From Sulfopaludibacter sp963815475 (GTDB taxonomy: Bacteria > Acidobacteriota > Terriglobia > Bryobacterales > Bryobacteraceae): a DNA stretch of 64,000 nt. Of the stretch, positions 16,659 to 27,315 are shown piece by piece. The position numbers and the translations under genes were made by a program. Where the stretch lies: positions 1,488,001 to 1,552,000 of the forward strand of contig CAWFHD010000003.1 in NCBI GenBank assembly GCA_963815475.1. The letters are read 5' to 3'. The notes beneath the pieces were generated by a model. That model worked only from the letters and a program-made list of their open reading frames with translations, was not told the DNA's origin and ran no database searches. Within the stretch, counting starts at the first letter, position 1. Every line of letters begins with the position of its first letter.

Positions 16659-17663
16659 ATGCGAAAAATTCGATGGGGTGTGTTGGGCGTGGCCCGGATC
16701 GCGACCGTCCGGGTGATTCCCGCCATGCAACGCGGCAAGTTGACGGAAGTGACGGCGATTGCGTCGCGCGATGCCGCGCGGGCCGAAGAAGCTGCGAGTG
16801 AGCTCAGCATTCCGAAAGCCTACGGATCGTACGAGGAGCTACTGGCCGATCCGGACATCGATGCCATTTACAATCCCCTCCCCAACCACCTGCACGTGCC
16901 ATGGTCGACGCGCGCTGCCGAGGCGGGCAAGCACGTGTTGTGCGAGAAGCCGGTGGGCATGGACGCGGCCGATGTGGAGAAGCTGATCGCCGTGCGCGAC
17001 CGCACCGGCGTGGTGATCGGCGAAGCTTTTATGGTGCGTAGCCATCCCCAATGGATCCGGGCGATGGAGCTGGTACGCAGCGGAAAAATCGGCAAGCTCC
17101 GCGCCATTTACGGATCGTTCGGCTACTTCAATCCCAAAGCGGAGAACATTCGAAATGTTCGCGAGTACGGAGGCGGCGGGCTGATGGATGTGGGCTGCTA
17201 TCCGATCAAGACGTCGCGAATGGTCTTCGGCGAGGAGCCTCTGCGAGTGGCAGGCGTACTGCAGCGCGACCCCGCATTCGGAACCGACACACTGGCATCG
17301 GCGATTCTGGAGTATCCTTCGGGCCATTGCGTGTTTACCTGCAGCACACAGATTGTCCCCAATCAAAACATGCAAATCCTGGGGACGACGGGCCGCATCG
17401 AATTCGAGATCCCGTTCAACGCGATTCCCGGCGACACTTCGCGCATCCGCATCGATAATGGAACCGATCTGAGAGGCGCTGGAATCACGATCGAAGAGTT
17501 CCCCGCCTGCGATCAGTACACACTACAAGGAGACGATTTCGCCAAGGCCATTCTGGAAGGCGGCCAGCCGCCGGTGCCGCTGGAAGACTCGCTGAAGAAT
17601 ATGAAGGTGATCGACGCGGTATTTCGATCGGGGGAATCGGGGAAGTGGGAAGCTGTAGATTGA
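16659..17663 (+). CDS. Gfo/Idh/MocA-family oxidoreductase
   Basis: 334 residues. The Rossmann domain begins 'IRWGVLGVARIAT' (G-x-x-G/A-x-I-A). The catalytic/cofactor motif 'EKPVG' and the 'GGGLMDVGCYPI' helix with the family Asp/Tyr residues follow, then a C-terminal beta-sheet substrate domain. Members oxidise or reduce sugars and sugar derivatives with NAD(P). The sequence is closest in style to trans-1,2-dihydrobenzenediol/D-xylose dehydrogenase-like members; the substrate cannot be named. Monocistronic, ending before a strong hairpin at 17676. Confidence 0.9.
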   Translation: MRKIRWGVLGVARIATVRVIPAMQRGKLTEVTAIASRDAARAEEAASELSIPKAYGSYEELLADPDIDAIYNPLPNHLHVPWSTRAAEAGKHVLCEKPVGMDAADVEKLIAVRDRTGVVIGEAFMVRSHPQWIRAMELVRSGKIGKLRAIYGSFGYFNPKAENIRNVREYGGGGLMDVGCYPIKTSRMVFGEEPLRVAGVLQRDPAFGTDTLASAILEYPSGHCVFTCSTQIVPNQNMQILGTTGRIEFEIPFNAIPGDTSRIRIDNGTDLRGAGITIEEFPACDQYTLQGDDFAKAILEGGQPPVPLEDSLKNMKVIDAVFRSGESGKWEAVD

Positions 17664-17675
17664 AATGAAAACTTG

Positions 17676-17708
17676 GACGCGGAGGCGCATTCTCTGCGCC
17701 TCCGCGTC
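17676..17708. terminator. Bidirectional hairpin between convergent genes
   Basis: A perfect 14-bp stem (GACGCGGAGGCGCA paired with TGCGCCTCCGCGTC) with a 5-base loop lies between the oxidoreductase and the convergent TonB-dependent receptor gene. It has no T-tract. Its arms belong to the 'GCGGAG' repeat family seen at 3479 and 59631. Confidence 0.6.
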
Positions 17709-17723
17709 TAGGAAATACCTACA

Positions 17724-20700
17724 TCAGAAGTACAGCTTCAACGCAAACTGAAGGTTCCTCGACCCGACTGACGTATTCACTACGCCTGTCGGGATTCCCG
17801 CGGTGTAACTCGGGTCCACGTTGTACTTCGGTCTTGTCGATTCCGCCGCCGGGGAAGACGTCGGTGGAGTAGCCGCCCACTGCAAAGATGGGGGTGTTGA
17901 AGGCGTTGATGGCGTCGAAGCGGAATTCCACGTATCTGCTTCTCCGCGATCGTGAACCGCTTGGAGAGGCTCATGTCGATCTGCTTGAGGCCCGGTCCAC
18001 GCTCACTCGAAATGGGGCAGTTGCCGAGTTTGCCCGGAGCTGGAATCGCCATGGTCAGCGGGTTGAACCAAACGTAGCCGCCGCCGGCGAAATTCTTGTA
18101 TGGCGTCTGCTGCGAGGGGGCGATGCAATCCGGCCGGGCTGGAAGTAATGCGCCCGTGGGGTCGCTGCCGAACTGGATCATCGAAATCGGCAGTCCGCCG
18201 TGGGCGGTGACGATGGTGTCGTAGTGCCAGTCGCCAAGCACCGCATTCACGGCCTTGTTCGCGCTCTTGAAGTGGCGGCCCGTGCCGAACGGCAGGTCGT
18301 AATTGAGATAGCCGCTGAAGACATGCGTCACGTCGGCGTCGCACAGGCCGTAGTCCAGCCCGATGTTGTAGACGTACGATTGGAACGCGACGTCGGCCGT
18401 GGTCTGCGCGGGCGCCGAGTTGCCGTAGCGGCCGTAGTAGCCCTGGTTGTTCGTCAGGCACTTGACCAGGTGTAGTTGAACTGGAAGTTCAGTCCGTGCG
18501 TCAGCCGCTCCTGCGCGGACATCTGCAGGCCGTTGTAGTTCTGGATGGCGGTGGACGTGTTGAGCCGCTTCTGGCCGGTGCCGTCAGCCAGCAATGCCGG
18601 GTTGCCGGCGAGGTACGGTCCCGGCATGGCTGGTGCCATCGGGATTCAGGATGTTCTGACCCATGTTATAGATCGCGGCCATATGATCGGTGTGCTGGCC
18701 CACATAGCCCGCCTGCACGGTGAAGGAGTTGGTGATCTGCCGCTGCAGGGTCAGGTTCCACTGATTGGACACCGCCGGGCGATAATTCGGATCGGTGGCG
18801 TGAATGCGCACACCGGCGAAGCAGGCCGCGGGCGCGGAAGTCACGTTCGAAACCGTGCAGCCGGAAGTGGCGCCGAGCGCGCCGAAGCCCTGGTCGAGCG
18901 TCACCTGGTTGGTGGGAATCCCGCCGTTCGAGCCGACGCCGCCCCACTGGCCCACCAGGTCGACGTTCCAGGGAGCGTTGGTGGCCAGGCGGTTGAATTC
19001 GCCCGTGCCTTCCTGGAAGCTGGTAGCGGGAGAACGCCGCGCGAATCACGGTCTTGTCGTCCAGACTATAAGCAGCGCCCAGGCGCGGCAGGAAATTGGC
19101 GATGCCGTTGTACTGGTTGTAGAGCGCGCGGCTGTTGCCATTCTGTCCCGCGAGTTCGATCTGCCCCGTGTACTCGTTGAAGTTGGTCATGCGGTCGTGC
19201 ACTTCGTAGATGGGGGTGAAGACCTGCCAGCGAAGTCCGAAGTTCAGGGTCAGCTTGCGGCTGACGCGCCAATCGTCCTGCGCGAAGGCGCCGATGGCGT
19301 AGTTGCGCTGCCCCACCGTGCCGGCGAAGCCCAGGCCATAGCCCATGTAAGACGGCAGGCCCAGGAAGAAGTCGGCTTCCGAGTATCCGGTGTAGGTTCC
19401 ATTGAAGCCGATCTGTCCGGCCGCGCCATCACTGCTGGTGGCGGGCACGTAGTTATTGCGGTAGCGAATGGCCTGGAAGCCGAAGCGGAAGGTGTGCGCA
19501 TTGTGCGTCCAGATGGCGGTATCGGAATACTGTATGGACGTCTGGTGGAAGATCTCCGGCGCATATCACTGTGCCGAAGGCGAAAGGTCCGTTCAAGGCG
19601 CCGCCCACTTTGGAACTGGCGAACGAGAGGCCGGGCAGGTATTGCGTGGGCTGGCCGGGGATCAGGTTGGCGCCAGCCGTGGTGGAAAGCGACTGCGTGT
19701 TGGCTTCAGCGGGGAAGTAGTTCATGCCCACGCGGAAATCATTCACCAGCGTCGGGTTCAGCGTCTTGCGTGTAATCGAACACCGCCTGCTGCAGCGGGA
19801 AGACGTTGCTGCCCGATCCACTGTATTGGAAGACTTCGCTGTTCACAATCGGGTTGTCGATGTGCTGCTGCGAGTAGCGCGCGAAGAAATGATCGTTCGA
19901 CGTGGGCGCATAGTCCATTTTGATATCGCCCTGATTGCCGTGCGTATAGTTCTGCACCACGTCATTCAGGTTGTTGATGGTGCCGCCGGCCAACCCGGGC
20001 AAGTTCGGCTTGGGCAGCGCGGAAGCGATCTTCAGCGCCGTGGGGCTGAGGCCGTTGATGCAGGGATCCACGCCCATCTTCTGGCCGGGACCGCAAATGC
20101 TCGCCTGGGTCAGGTTCGATGGCATCGGCCACGGTGGTGCCGGGATAGTGCAGCGTCACGCCCGTGTCGGTGAGATTGCCGGTGCAGGTTCGCGGCCGTG
20201 AAGGTGGTCTTGGGACTGGAACTGGCAGGCAGATCGAAGCGCGAGCCCTGATAATCCGCGAAGAAGAACAGCTTATCCCTCCTGATGGGACCGCCAAAGG
20301 TGCCGCCGTATTCGTTCCAGCGCTGGCGCGGAGTGCGGCAGCCCGTTGAAGTTGTTTGACCACTCATTGGCGTTGAAGAAATCGTTGCGCAGGTACTCGA
20401 ATACGTTGCCATGGATACTGGTTGGTGCCCGACTTCAGCCCGACGTTGATCACGCCGCCGAGGAACTGGCCGAACTCCGCGCTCGGGTTGTTGGTGATGA
20501 TATTGAATTCCTGGATCGCGTCGACATTGGGCGAGTACGCCACGTTGTTATCCACGAATTCGGTGTTCTCCATGCCGTCCAGCAGGTAGTAATTGGCCTG
20601 CTCGCGGTTGCCGTTGAGGTTGGGCCGCGCGGCGTTGAAGGTCTTCTGGCCGGTGTTAAAAGAGGCCGGGCTGATGGTGACGGCGCCGGGAACCAGCAGG

Positions 20701-21197
20701 GTCAACTGGTTGTAGTTGCGCGTCTCCAGCGGCAGGCTGCCAATGGCGCTGGCCTCCATCACGGTGGAGACTTCGGTGGTCTGGGTCTGCAGGGCGGCCG
20801 CGGCGCTGGTGACTTCCACCTGCTGCGAGACCGGTCCGAGCGTCAGTGCCAGGTCCACTTTCGCCGTCTGGTTCATTTGCAGGTCGAAGGCTTTGTTCAG
20901 AGTGGTCTGAAAGCCGGTGGCTTCCACTTTCACTTCATAATGACCGATGGGCAGGCGGCTGAAATTGTAAACGCCTTCATCGTTGGTCTTGGTTGTCCAG
21001 GCGGTTCCCCGATCTACATCGCGCGTCGTCACATTCGCATTGGCGACTGCGGCGCCGGATGGATCGGAGACCTTTCCGGTTATTCCCGCGCTGGCTTCCT
21101 GCGCCACCCCGAACGGCGCAATCGCAGTGAGCAGCGCTAGGGCTAGAATCGATACGAATCCGAGTCGGATCCATAATTGGAAATCGCGTCTTCTCAT
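17724..21197 (-). pseudogene. TonB-dependent outer-membrane receptor with carboxypeptidase-regulatory-like domain, many frameshifts
   Basis: About 1,150 codons. Signal peptide ('ILALALLTAIAPFGVAQ'), then a CarboxypepD_reg-like domain ('AGITGKVSDPSGAAVANANV...DEGVYNFSRLPIGHYEVKVEA'), plug-like region ('ANYYLLDGMENTEFVDNNV', 'VDAIQEFNIITNNPSAEFG') and a long barrel ('DDWRVSRKLTLNFGLRWQVF', 'NLTLQRQITNSFTVQAGYVGQ'), ending 'FALKLYF' with a C-terminal Phe at 17724. Roughly ten frame changes are needed. The start at 21197 follows 'AGAGGTG'. The Oar-like family transports or binds large substrates. The adjacent GH20/SIS operon with a shared upstream element points to chitin- or glycan-derived amino sugars. 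Confidence 0.8.
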
Positions 21198-21255
21198 AAT
21201 CACCTCTTTTGACCCCTTCTGACTTTCCCGGACATGGTGTGCCCACCCCGGCGCG

Positions 21256-21314
21256 CCTGTCCAGTTCACAACGGTTGTCGCGCCGTTATGACAGGTTCGT
21301 TACCGCATCGAACG
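21256..21314 (-). promoter_or_regulatory. 59-bp conserved upstream element, copy A
   Basis: It lies 59 bases upstream of the receptor ATG (minus strand). It matches copy B at 24346-24404 at 52 of 59 positions, with 22 identical bases at the start codon-proximal end and a variable 7-base patch in the middle. It probably contains promoter and operator for both units. Confidence 0.65.
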
Positions 21315-21337
21315 TACGTGGTTTCAATGGCATGTGA

Positions 21338-23261
21338 TCAATGGAGCGGCCGGTCGGTCTTCGCCACGGGCTGTTCCAAAGCCTTTAGCAGAATCCTCAC
21401 AGGCCGCACCGCCGCCAGGATTACCTCGCCGCTCGGCTTCTCCATCGCATTGAGTTTTTGATTCTGATCCGATATCCATTTTTCGGGCGCGGGCTTATGG
21501 GTTTCGAGATACTCGATGGCCGCTTGTCCCATCTCACCTACTTCCGCCAGATTCTTCGACAGGCCGTTCGCGGCCCACTGCGCGAACGCGCCGCGCAAGC
21601 TCCGCAATATCGGCCGGCGCGAACTTCGCCGCCGCCAGTTCCAGATGACGCACCCACTCGCTCTGGGGCCGAACGGCGTCAGGGAAGCGGTTCAGGTCCA
21701 CCAGGCTGGTGTACTTGCGCGCATCACGCCGGATCTCGATGCCGGTAGCTTCAGACGCGTCCGCCAGAGTGCGCAAAGCCGCGCCACCGCCCAGCCGCTC
21801 CAGCATCGGCTGGTAATTCGCCCGATGCTGCAGGCCCACCCAATCGAGCGAGCGGCTTACGGCTTCCATGCGCGCGTACATCGACGGCACGTCGGTGACT
21901 TCGCGCGGCGACCACAGGCGCTCGGCGATGGCCGCCATGCGCGGCCAGATGCGCGAGTCCACTGTCTCCGCGCTTACATATTCAGCCCACATGCACGCCT
22001 CGCCGCCAAGAATGTGAGGGTCGTCGGCCCCCGCGGGCAAGGGATCCACCGCGTAATGAAAGCTCGCGGGCTTGAGATGGTCGAGGTAATACCCGAACGA
22101 CAGAATTCCGCGATAGCCTTTCTTCGATGCCTGGGCCAGGGCCTCCTGGCCGCGCCACGATTGGATCACAGTATCGCCGGCAAGTCCCGGCGCCAGCACT
22201 TCATCCCAGCCGATCATGGTCTTGCCGTGCGCTTTTACAATCTTTTGCAGGCGCTGGTTGAAGTAGCCATGCAGGTCGCGGCTAGTGGCCAGTTGATGCT
22301 CACGGGCGAACGCCTGAATGGAGGCCGACTGTTTCCATTGCGTCTCTTCCACTTCGTCTCCGCCGATGTGGAAGTACGGATCGGGGAAGAGCGCCGCCAT
22401 TTCGCCGATGAAGGCATCCAGAAACTGGTACGTCTCTTCCCGCGCGGGATTCATCGTTGGCTGGAAGATGCCCCAGGTTCGTTCGATCTTATACGGCCCC
22501 GGAGCGCTGGCCAGTTCGGGATATCCGACGAACCAACTGGTGGTGTGGCCGGGGATGTCGAATTCCGGGACCACGCGAATGGCGCGAGCGTGGGCGTACT
22601 CCACCACCTGGCGGATTTCATCCTGGGTATAGAAATTGCCATCCGAGCCGAGTTCCTGCAGCTTGGGGAAGCGCTTGCTCTCCACGCGGAAACCCTGATC
22701 GTCGGAGAGATGCCAGTGAAAGACGTTGAGCTTTACCGCCGCCATTGCGTCCAGATTGCGCTTCACCACATCGACGGGCATCCAGTGCCGTGAGACGTCC
22801 ATCATCAGGCCACGCCACGGAAATCGCGGATGGTCCTCAATATGAACGGACGGCGCCTGGAAGTCGGAGCCGATCAATTGCACGAACGTCTCCATGCCGC
22901 GGAGCGCGCCCGTTACTGTGGGAGACGTGAGCCGCGCGCCGGTGGGCGCGACATCGAGGACGTACGATTCGTCGGTGCCGGCGGCTTCCCGGCAGTCGAT
23001 GGTGAGGGCGGTGCGCTTGGGCGCGGCGGTGGCCAATCCGAACTGGCGAAAGATGCGCGCTTCGGTGCGCCGCATGGCCGCATCGAGCATCGCATCGCGA
23101 TAGCCGGCGGCGGCAATCTGAAAACTGGAATCGATGGTGAGATGTCCGGAGTTCACCGTCATCTTCGCCGGGAGCGGCATCAGGCTGGGCGCCGCGTGGG
23201 CGACCATCAGGAACAGAGGGGCAGCCAATACTGGCAGCAGCCGCAAAAAGGCTTTCGTCAC
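21338..23261 (-). pseudogene. Secreted GH20 beta-N-acetylhexosaminidase, one C-terminal frameshift
   Basis: Signal peptide ('FLRLLPVLAAPLFLMVAHA'), GH20b domain, then the catalytic GH20 barrel with 'FPWRGLMMDVSRHWMPVDVVKRNLDAM', 'LNVFHWHLSDDQGFRVESK' and the catalytic Asp-Glu pair in 'YFHIGGDEVEET'. The frame changes once near 21605, after which a normal C-terminus continues to 21338 ('GLSKNLAEVGEMGQ'...'EVILAAVRPVRILLKALE'). It releases terminal GlcNAc/GalNAc from chito-oligosaccharides or glycoconjugates. The GTG start at 23261 overlaps the stop of the SIS gene, so the two form one operon. Confidence 0.88.
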
Positions 23262-24325
23262 ATAGTCCTCGTAATCTTGTGCAGCGTTCTTGGCCGATCG
23301 GGGTTCAGTCCCTTGATGGCCGCCAAGTGCGCAGCGAACAGTTGCGCCGGCACGATGTATGGAATCGGCGTGTACAGATCGCCGGCTCCGCAGCCGTTAT
23401 GCAGCGGCAGTTGAATCAGCCGCGCCGGCTTGGCGCAGGCTGCCACATTGCTTTCATCGGTGAACACCAGCGTTTCGGCGTGCAATTCTTCCAACTGGTC
23501 GAGCACCATCGCCATCGAAGGCCACGTCACCCCGCCCGGGGCAAACACGAAAACCGGGAAGGAGCGCTCCACCAGCGCGATGGGCCCGTGCATCAGGTCG
23601 GCGGAGGAAAATCGCTCGGCTACCACATAGCAGGTCTCCATCAGCTTGAGGCCGAGTTCGAGCGCGTTGGCATAATTGAGGCCGCGGCCCACGGTGACGG
23701 CCCGGCTCATGAAGGTGTACCGCTCGGCGACTTCTCCCACACGCTCTTCCAGGTCGAGCACGCGCTCTACCCAGCCGGGAAGGTGGCGCAGCACATCCAG
23801 GCTAACGTCGCCGCCCAGGGCATGGGCCAGCAGGTAGAGCGCCAGCAACTGGCAGGTGTAGGTTTTAGTGGCCGCGACGCTCTCTTCCCTGCCCGCCCGG
23901 GCCAGCAGGGTGTGCTCCGCGATTTCGGCCATCCGGCTGTGCGCTTCATTGGTGATCCCCACCGTCACGGCGCCGCGCCGGCGAGCATCCTCCAGCACGG
24001 CATTAGTGTCGGTGGATTCGCCCGATTGCGAAATCCCCACCACCAGCATGCCGGTTAGGTCGAGTTCGCTGCCGTAGAGCGTGAGGATGGAGGGCGCGGC
24101 CAGCGAGACCGGTATCCGCGTGGTGATCTCGATCAGGTAGCGGCCGAACTGTGCGGCATTGTCCGAAGTCCCACGAGCCACCAGCACCACCAGCCGGGGG
24201 CGACTGCTATCGAAGTGGCGCTGCAACTCGCGCAGAGGGCGCAGCCCTTCTTCCAACGTGCGCGCCAGCGCCTGCGGCTGCTCGCGTGTTTCTTCCAGCA
24301 TCTTGGACATTCGGTCGCTTTGCAT
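23258..24325 (-). CDS. SIS-domain sugar-phosphate isomerase/deaminase (GlmS C-domain/NagB-II type)
   Basis: 355 residues comprising two SIS domains and no glutaminase domain. Sugar-phosphate-binding signatures include 'VARGTSDNAAQFGRYLIE', 'VVGISQSGESTDTNAVLEDAR', 'AATKTYTCQL' and 'ALELGLKLMETCYVVAERFSSADLMHGPIALVE'. Enzymes of this form convert glucosamine-6-phosphate to fructose-6-phosphate and ammonia, or isomerise related sugars. Beside a secreted GH20 hexosaminidase and an outer-membrane receptor it fits intracellular amino-sugar catabolism. A conserved 59-bp element lies just upstream. Later in-frame ATG codons at 24310 and 24301 are possible starts. Confidence 0.87.
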   Translation of the reverse strand: MQSDRMSKMLEETREQPQALARTLEEGLRPLRELQRHFDSSRPRLVVLVARGTSDNAAQFGRYLIEITTRIPVSLAAPSILTLYGSELDLTGMLVVGISQSGESTDTNAVLEDARRRGAVTVGITNEAHSRMAEIAEHTLLARAGREESVAATKTYTCQLLALYLLAHALGGDVSLDVLRHLPGWVERVLDLEERVGEVAERYTFMSRAVTVGRGLNYANALELGLKLMETCYVVAERFSSADLMHGPIALVERSFPVFVFAPGGVTWPSMAMVLDQLEELHAETLVFTDESNVAACAKPARLIQLPLHNGCGAGDLYTPIPYIVPAQLFAAHLAAIKGLNPDRPRTLHKITRTM

Positions 24326-24345
24326 CGTGCGGCGCGGCGGGCGGC

Positions 24346-24404
24346 CCTGTCCAGTTCACAACGGTTGCCGGTATGTTATGCCAGGTTCGTTACGGCATCG
24401 AACG
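24346..24404 (-). promoter_or_regulatory. 59-bp conserved upstream element, copy B
   Basis: It lies 20 bases upstream of the SIS gene start. It shares 52 of 59 bases with copy A, including 'CAACCGTTGTGAACTGGACA' at the downstream end on the minus strand. It presumably drives the SIS-GH20 operon. Confidence 0.65.
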
Positions 24405-24464
24405 CTTTTGTTTTCATGTCAGTCTGTTAGAATCGGAACCAGTAATTCAGAAACGGGCCATCAA

Positions 24465-25687
24465 ATGTCTCAGGGTCAAGTGCCCCGCGCTTGCGCATTC
24501 GCAGGCGCCGGACCATCCCAGTGAAGAACGGATTCGCGAAGAGCTTGGCCGGGTGCTGGCGAGCCACGAATTCCGCACCAGCAAGCGCAGCCAGGAGTTT
24601 TTGAAATATGTAGTAGAGAACACCCTCAGCGGTCATGGCGACATGCTGAAGGAGCGGACCATCGGCATCGAGGTCTTCGGCCGGTCCACCAGCTACGACC
24701 CATCGGACGATGCCACCGTGCGCGTGAAAGCGGGCGAGGTGCGCAAACGGCTGGGGCTTTACTACTCCAGCGAAGGCGCGCACAATCCGTTGCGGATCGA
24801 GATGCCGTCCGGCACCTACATCCCCGAGTTTCGTGCGATGCCGTGCGGAACGGGCGGCGATGGCGGCGCCGCTCGAATCGATCGCAACAGTCCAGCCGAT
24901 CGTGCCTGCCCCGCCGCGTCCCTGGCTCACACCGATGCGCGCCGCCATCGCAGCGATCGGCGTGGCCATCCTCGGAGGCGCCGGGTGGTTGGCCACACGC
25001 ACTGCGGCTACCACGGTGGATCAGTTTTGGGCACCCGTATTTACTGGCCCTTCGCCCGTACTGCTGTGCGCGGCCTTCGTGCCGGTATGGGGCCGCGAGC
25101 GCGACGCCGACCCTTCATCGCCCATCCACGCGGAAGATTTCGTGAAGTTGAACGACCAGTTCGTGGGCGGCGGCGACCTGATCGCCACCTCGCGACTCAC
25201 CGCCATGCTGGCGCGCATGCGCCGGCCCTACCGCTTGAAGGTGGGCGCCGACGCGTTCGCCGACCTGCGCGCCGGCCCTGCCGTGCTGGTGGGCTATTCG
25301 TACACACGCTGGAAGGAAATCTCCAGCCAGATGCGCTACTCCATTCAGGACTCACCCGGTTTCGTGGGGATCACGGATAACGGCAAGCCGACCGAATTCG
25401 CGCTGCCGCACCTGCCCCGCGACCGGCATACCTCGGAGGACTACGCCATTGTCTCGCGCGTCTTTCATCCCGACACGCACGCCATGCTGGTGGAACTCGC
25501 CGGGATTACGCAGTACGGCACCGACGCCGCGAGCGACCTGGTGACCAATTCCGACCTGATGACGGAGGCCGTGCAAAACGAACCCGGATGGCAGCATAAG
25601 AACATGCAACTGGTGCTGCGCGTCAAGGTGATTTCGGGGGCGCCTTCGAGTCCGAAGATCGTTGCTCGATATTTTTGGCAGCGGTAG
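24465..25687 (+). pseudogene. Membrane protein with acidobacterial N-terminal regulator-like module, frameshifted
   Basis: The N-terminal module 'ERIREELGRVLASHEFRTSK...GHGDMLKERTIGIEVFGR...DPSDDATVRVKAGEVRKRL...PSGTYIPEF' recurs in Acidobacteria before varied sensor domains and looks like a DNA-binding or signalling unit; this is my recollection of the pattern, not a domain search. The frame changes around 24840, after which a membrane segment ('AAIAAIGVAILGGAGWLA') and a ~230-residue external domain follow. The start is unclear: ATG 24465 is in a third frame that would have to join near 24510. It is divergent from the amino-sugar operon and could be its regulator (inference). Confidence 0.6.
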
Positions 25688-25725
25688 GACACAGTTTGCT
25701 AAGCATGACAGGGTCGAACAAATTT

Positions 25726-25772
25726 GGTCCGAGCTTCGCTCGGATTGGCAGGCGGAAGCGCTGCCCCACCAA
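25726..25772 (+). repeat. Dispersed double-hairpin repeat, copy 2
   Basis: Nearly identical to copy 1 at 8524 ('CCGAGCTTCGCTCGG' then 'GGCAGGCGGAAGCGCTGCC'). It lies between the regulator-like gene and the DUF1080 gene. Confidence 0.75.
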
Positions 25773-25834
25773 GAGCTGAACACGATAGCCAGTATTTTTG
25801 GCATGTTGACGCAATTCAGATAAACTGGTCGAAT

Positions 25835-26787
25835 ATGAAAACATCGTGTTTTGTGTTCGCTGCGATCGCGACGCTTGCGTTTCCAGCCTGGTCCCAGGAC
25901 GCCAAAGCTTTCGTGGGACGATGGGACCTCACCCTTACCAGTCCGCGCGGCGGCACTTGGCCGCAATGGATGGAAGTGGATCAGAAGGGCGACGTTCTCG
26001 GCGGCCGCATCCAACCGCGCGGCGGAGCAGTGCGCCCCATGGCCGCGGCGAAGGTGGAAGGCGGACACTTGCTGATCAACGTGACGGCGGCCGGACGCGG
26101 CCCCGCAGTGGACTGGGATCTGACCGTGGAAGGCGGCAAGCTCTCCGGCGTACAGAAGCAGGGTGACAACACCGACACCAAGATCGCAGGCGTGCGCGCT
26201 CCCGAATTGAAGCGGCCCATGCCGAAATCGTGGGCCGCCCCGAAGCTCTCTTCAATGGCAAGGATCTCACCGGATGGGAGCCCATCGGCAATCCCGCCAA
26301 CAATCATTGGGCGGCCAAGGACGGCGAACTGGTGAACGAGGCGAAGGGATCGAATCTCCGTACCACTAAGACATTCCAGGATTTCAAACTGCACGTGGAA
26401 GTGAACTGCCCCAACACACTGCCCGACGGCAAGACCCAGCTCTGCAATAGCGGTATCTATCTGCGCGGCCGCGACGAAGTGCAGGTGGGCTCCGAGGGCG
26501 GCACCGCTCCCACACATGAAATGGGCTCGCTCTACGGTTTCATCGCCCCCGCGGTGGACATGCCGCTGGGCGCCGGCGAGTGGCAAACCTTCGACATCAC
26601 ACTGGTGGGCCGAACGTTGACCGTGGTGCGCAACGGCACGAAGATCCACGACAACGTGGAGATCCCCGGCATTACCGGAGGCGCGCTGGACAGTAACGAA
26701 GCCGAGCCCGGCCCCATCTTCTTCCAGGGCGATCACGACCCGGGCATGCGCTATCGCAATCTCACCATCGCTCTACCGAAAAACTAG
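25835..26787 (+). pseudogene. Secreted DUF1080 (3-keto-disaccharide hydrolase-like) protein, one frameshift
   Basis: Signal peptide ('FVFAAIATLAFPAWSQ'), a beta-rich N-terminal domain ('FVGRWDLTLTSPRGGTWPQW') and a DUF1080 domain ('EALFNGKDLTGWEPIGN', 'SGIYLRGRDEVQV', 'GEWQTFDITLVGRTLTVVRNG', 'GPIFFQGDHDPGMRYRNLTI'). The frame breaks at a GGG run at 26232-26234; one more G rejoins 'PKSWGRPEALFNGKDL'. The DUF1080 fold is a concanavalin-like sandwich; some members cleave 3-keto-glycosides. It ends 7 bases before the next gene. The lesion looks like a homopolymer error. Confidence 0.85.
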
Positions 26788-26794
26788 GACCACG

Positions 26795-27223
26795 ATGACA
26801 GACATCATTTCCGAATATCAGAAGTGGAAGCAGCAGGGCGAGGACATCCGCAGCAAGGCGAAGCACGCGATGGAGTCACGATTCCGCGAACTGCTGACGG
26901 AGGCGATCTCCATCGCCGAAGAATATCGCGCCGATTTCGGAGGGCCGCTCAAGCCGCCCTCACCCGTGACGGCGTTCCGCTACAAAGCCCCGGCGCACGG
27001 CAAGGGCAAGAAGGCGGCGAAAGCGAAACCCGCGGCGAAGGCTGCGCCGGTTGCGCCGCCACCGCCGGAGGCGAAGCCGAATCCCAAACTCGCCGGACTG
27101 CAGAAGCGCCTCGCCACAGCACGCAAGAAGTTGGAGGATGCCAAGGCCGCGGGCACGCCATCGCGTGTGCTGGAAGATCGGGTCTACGAGATTGAAGACG
27201 AGCTGAAGCTGGCCAGCGCGTAG
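26795..27223 (+). CDS. Hypothetical protein with Lys/Ala/Pro-rich linker
   Basis: 142 residues. The N-terminal helical segment ('ISEYQKWKQQGEDIRSKAKHAMESRFRELLTEAISIAEEYRADFG') is followed by an Ala-Lys-Pro linker (residues ~68-98) resembling histone H1-like tails, then a charged helix ('GLQKRLATARKKLEDAKAAG'). No family recognised. It starts 7 bases after the DUF1080 stop, so it may be co-transcribed. The linker is consistent with nucleic-acid or cell-wall contact, which is a guess. Confidence 0.7.
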   Translation: MTDIISEYQKWKQQGEDIRSKAKHAMESRFRELLTEAISIAEEYRADFGGPLKPPSPVTAFRYKAPAHGKGKKAAKAKPAAKAAPVAPPPPEAKPNPKLAGLQKRLATARKKLEDAKAAGTPSRVLEDRVYEIEDELKLASA

Positions 27224-27315
27224 GTTTCGCAATAGCTCTTAATAGAAAGATAGTGGGCTCCAGGAGCTAGCCGCACTACCGAAACCCGCGCTGTGCTGTT
27301 ACCGTATATACATCC

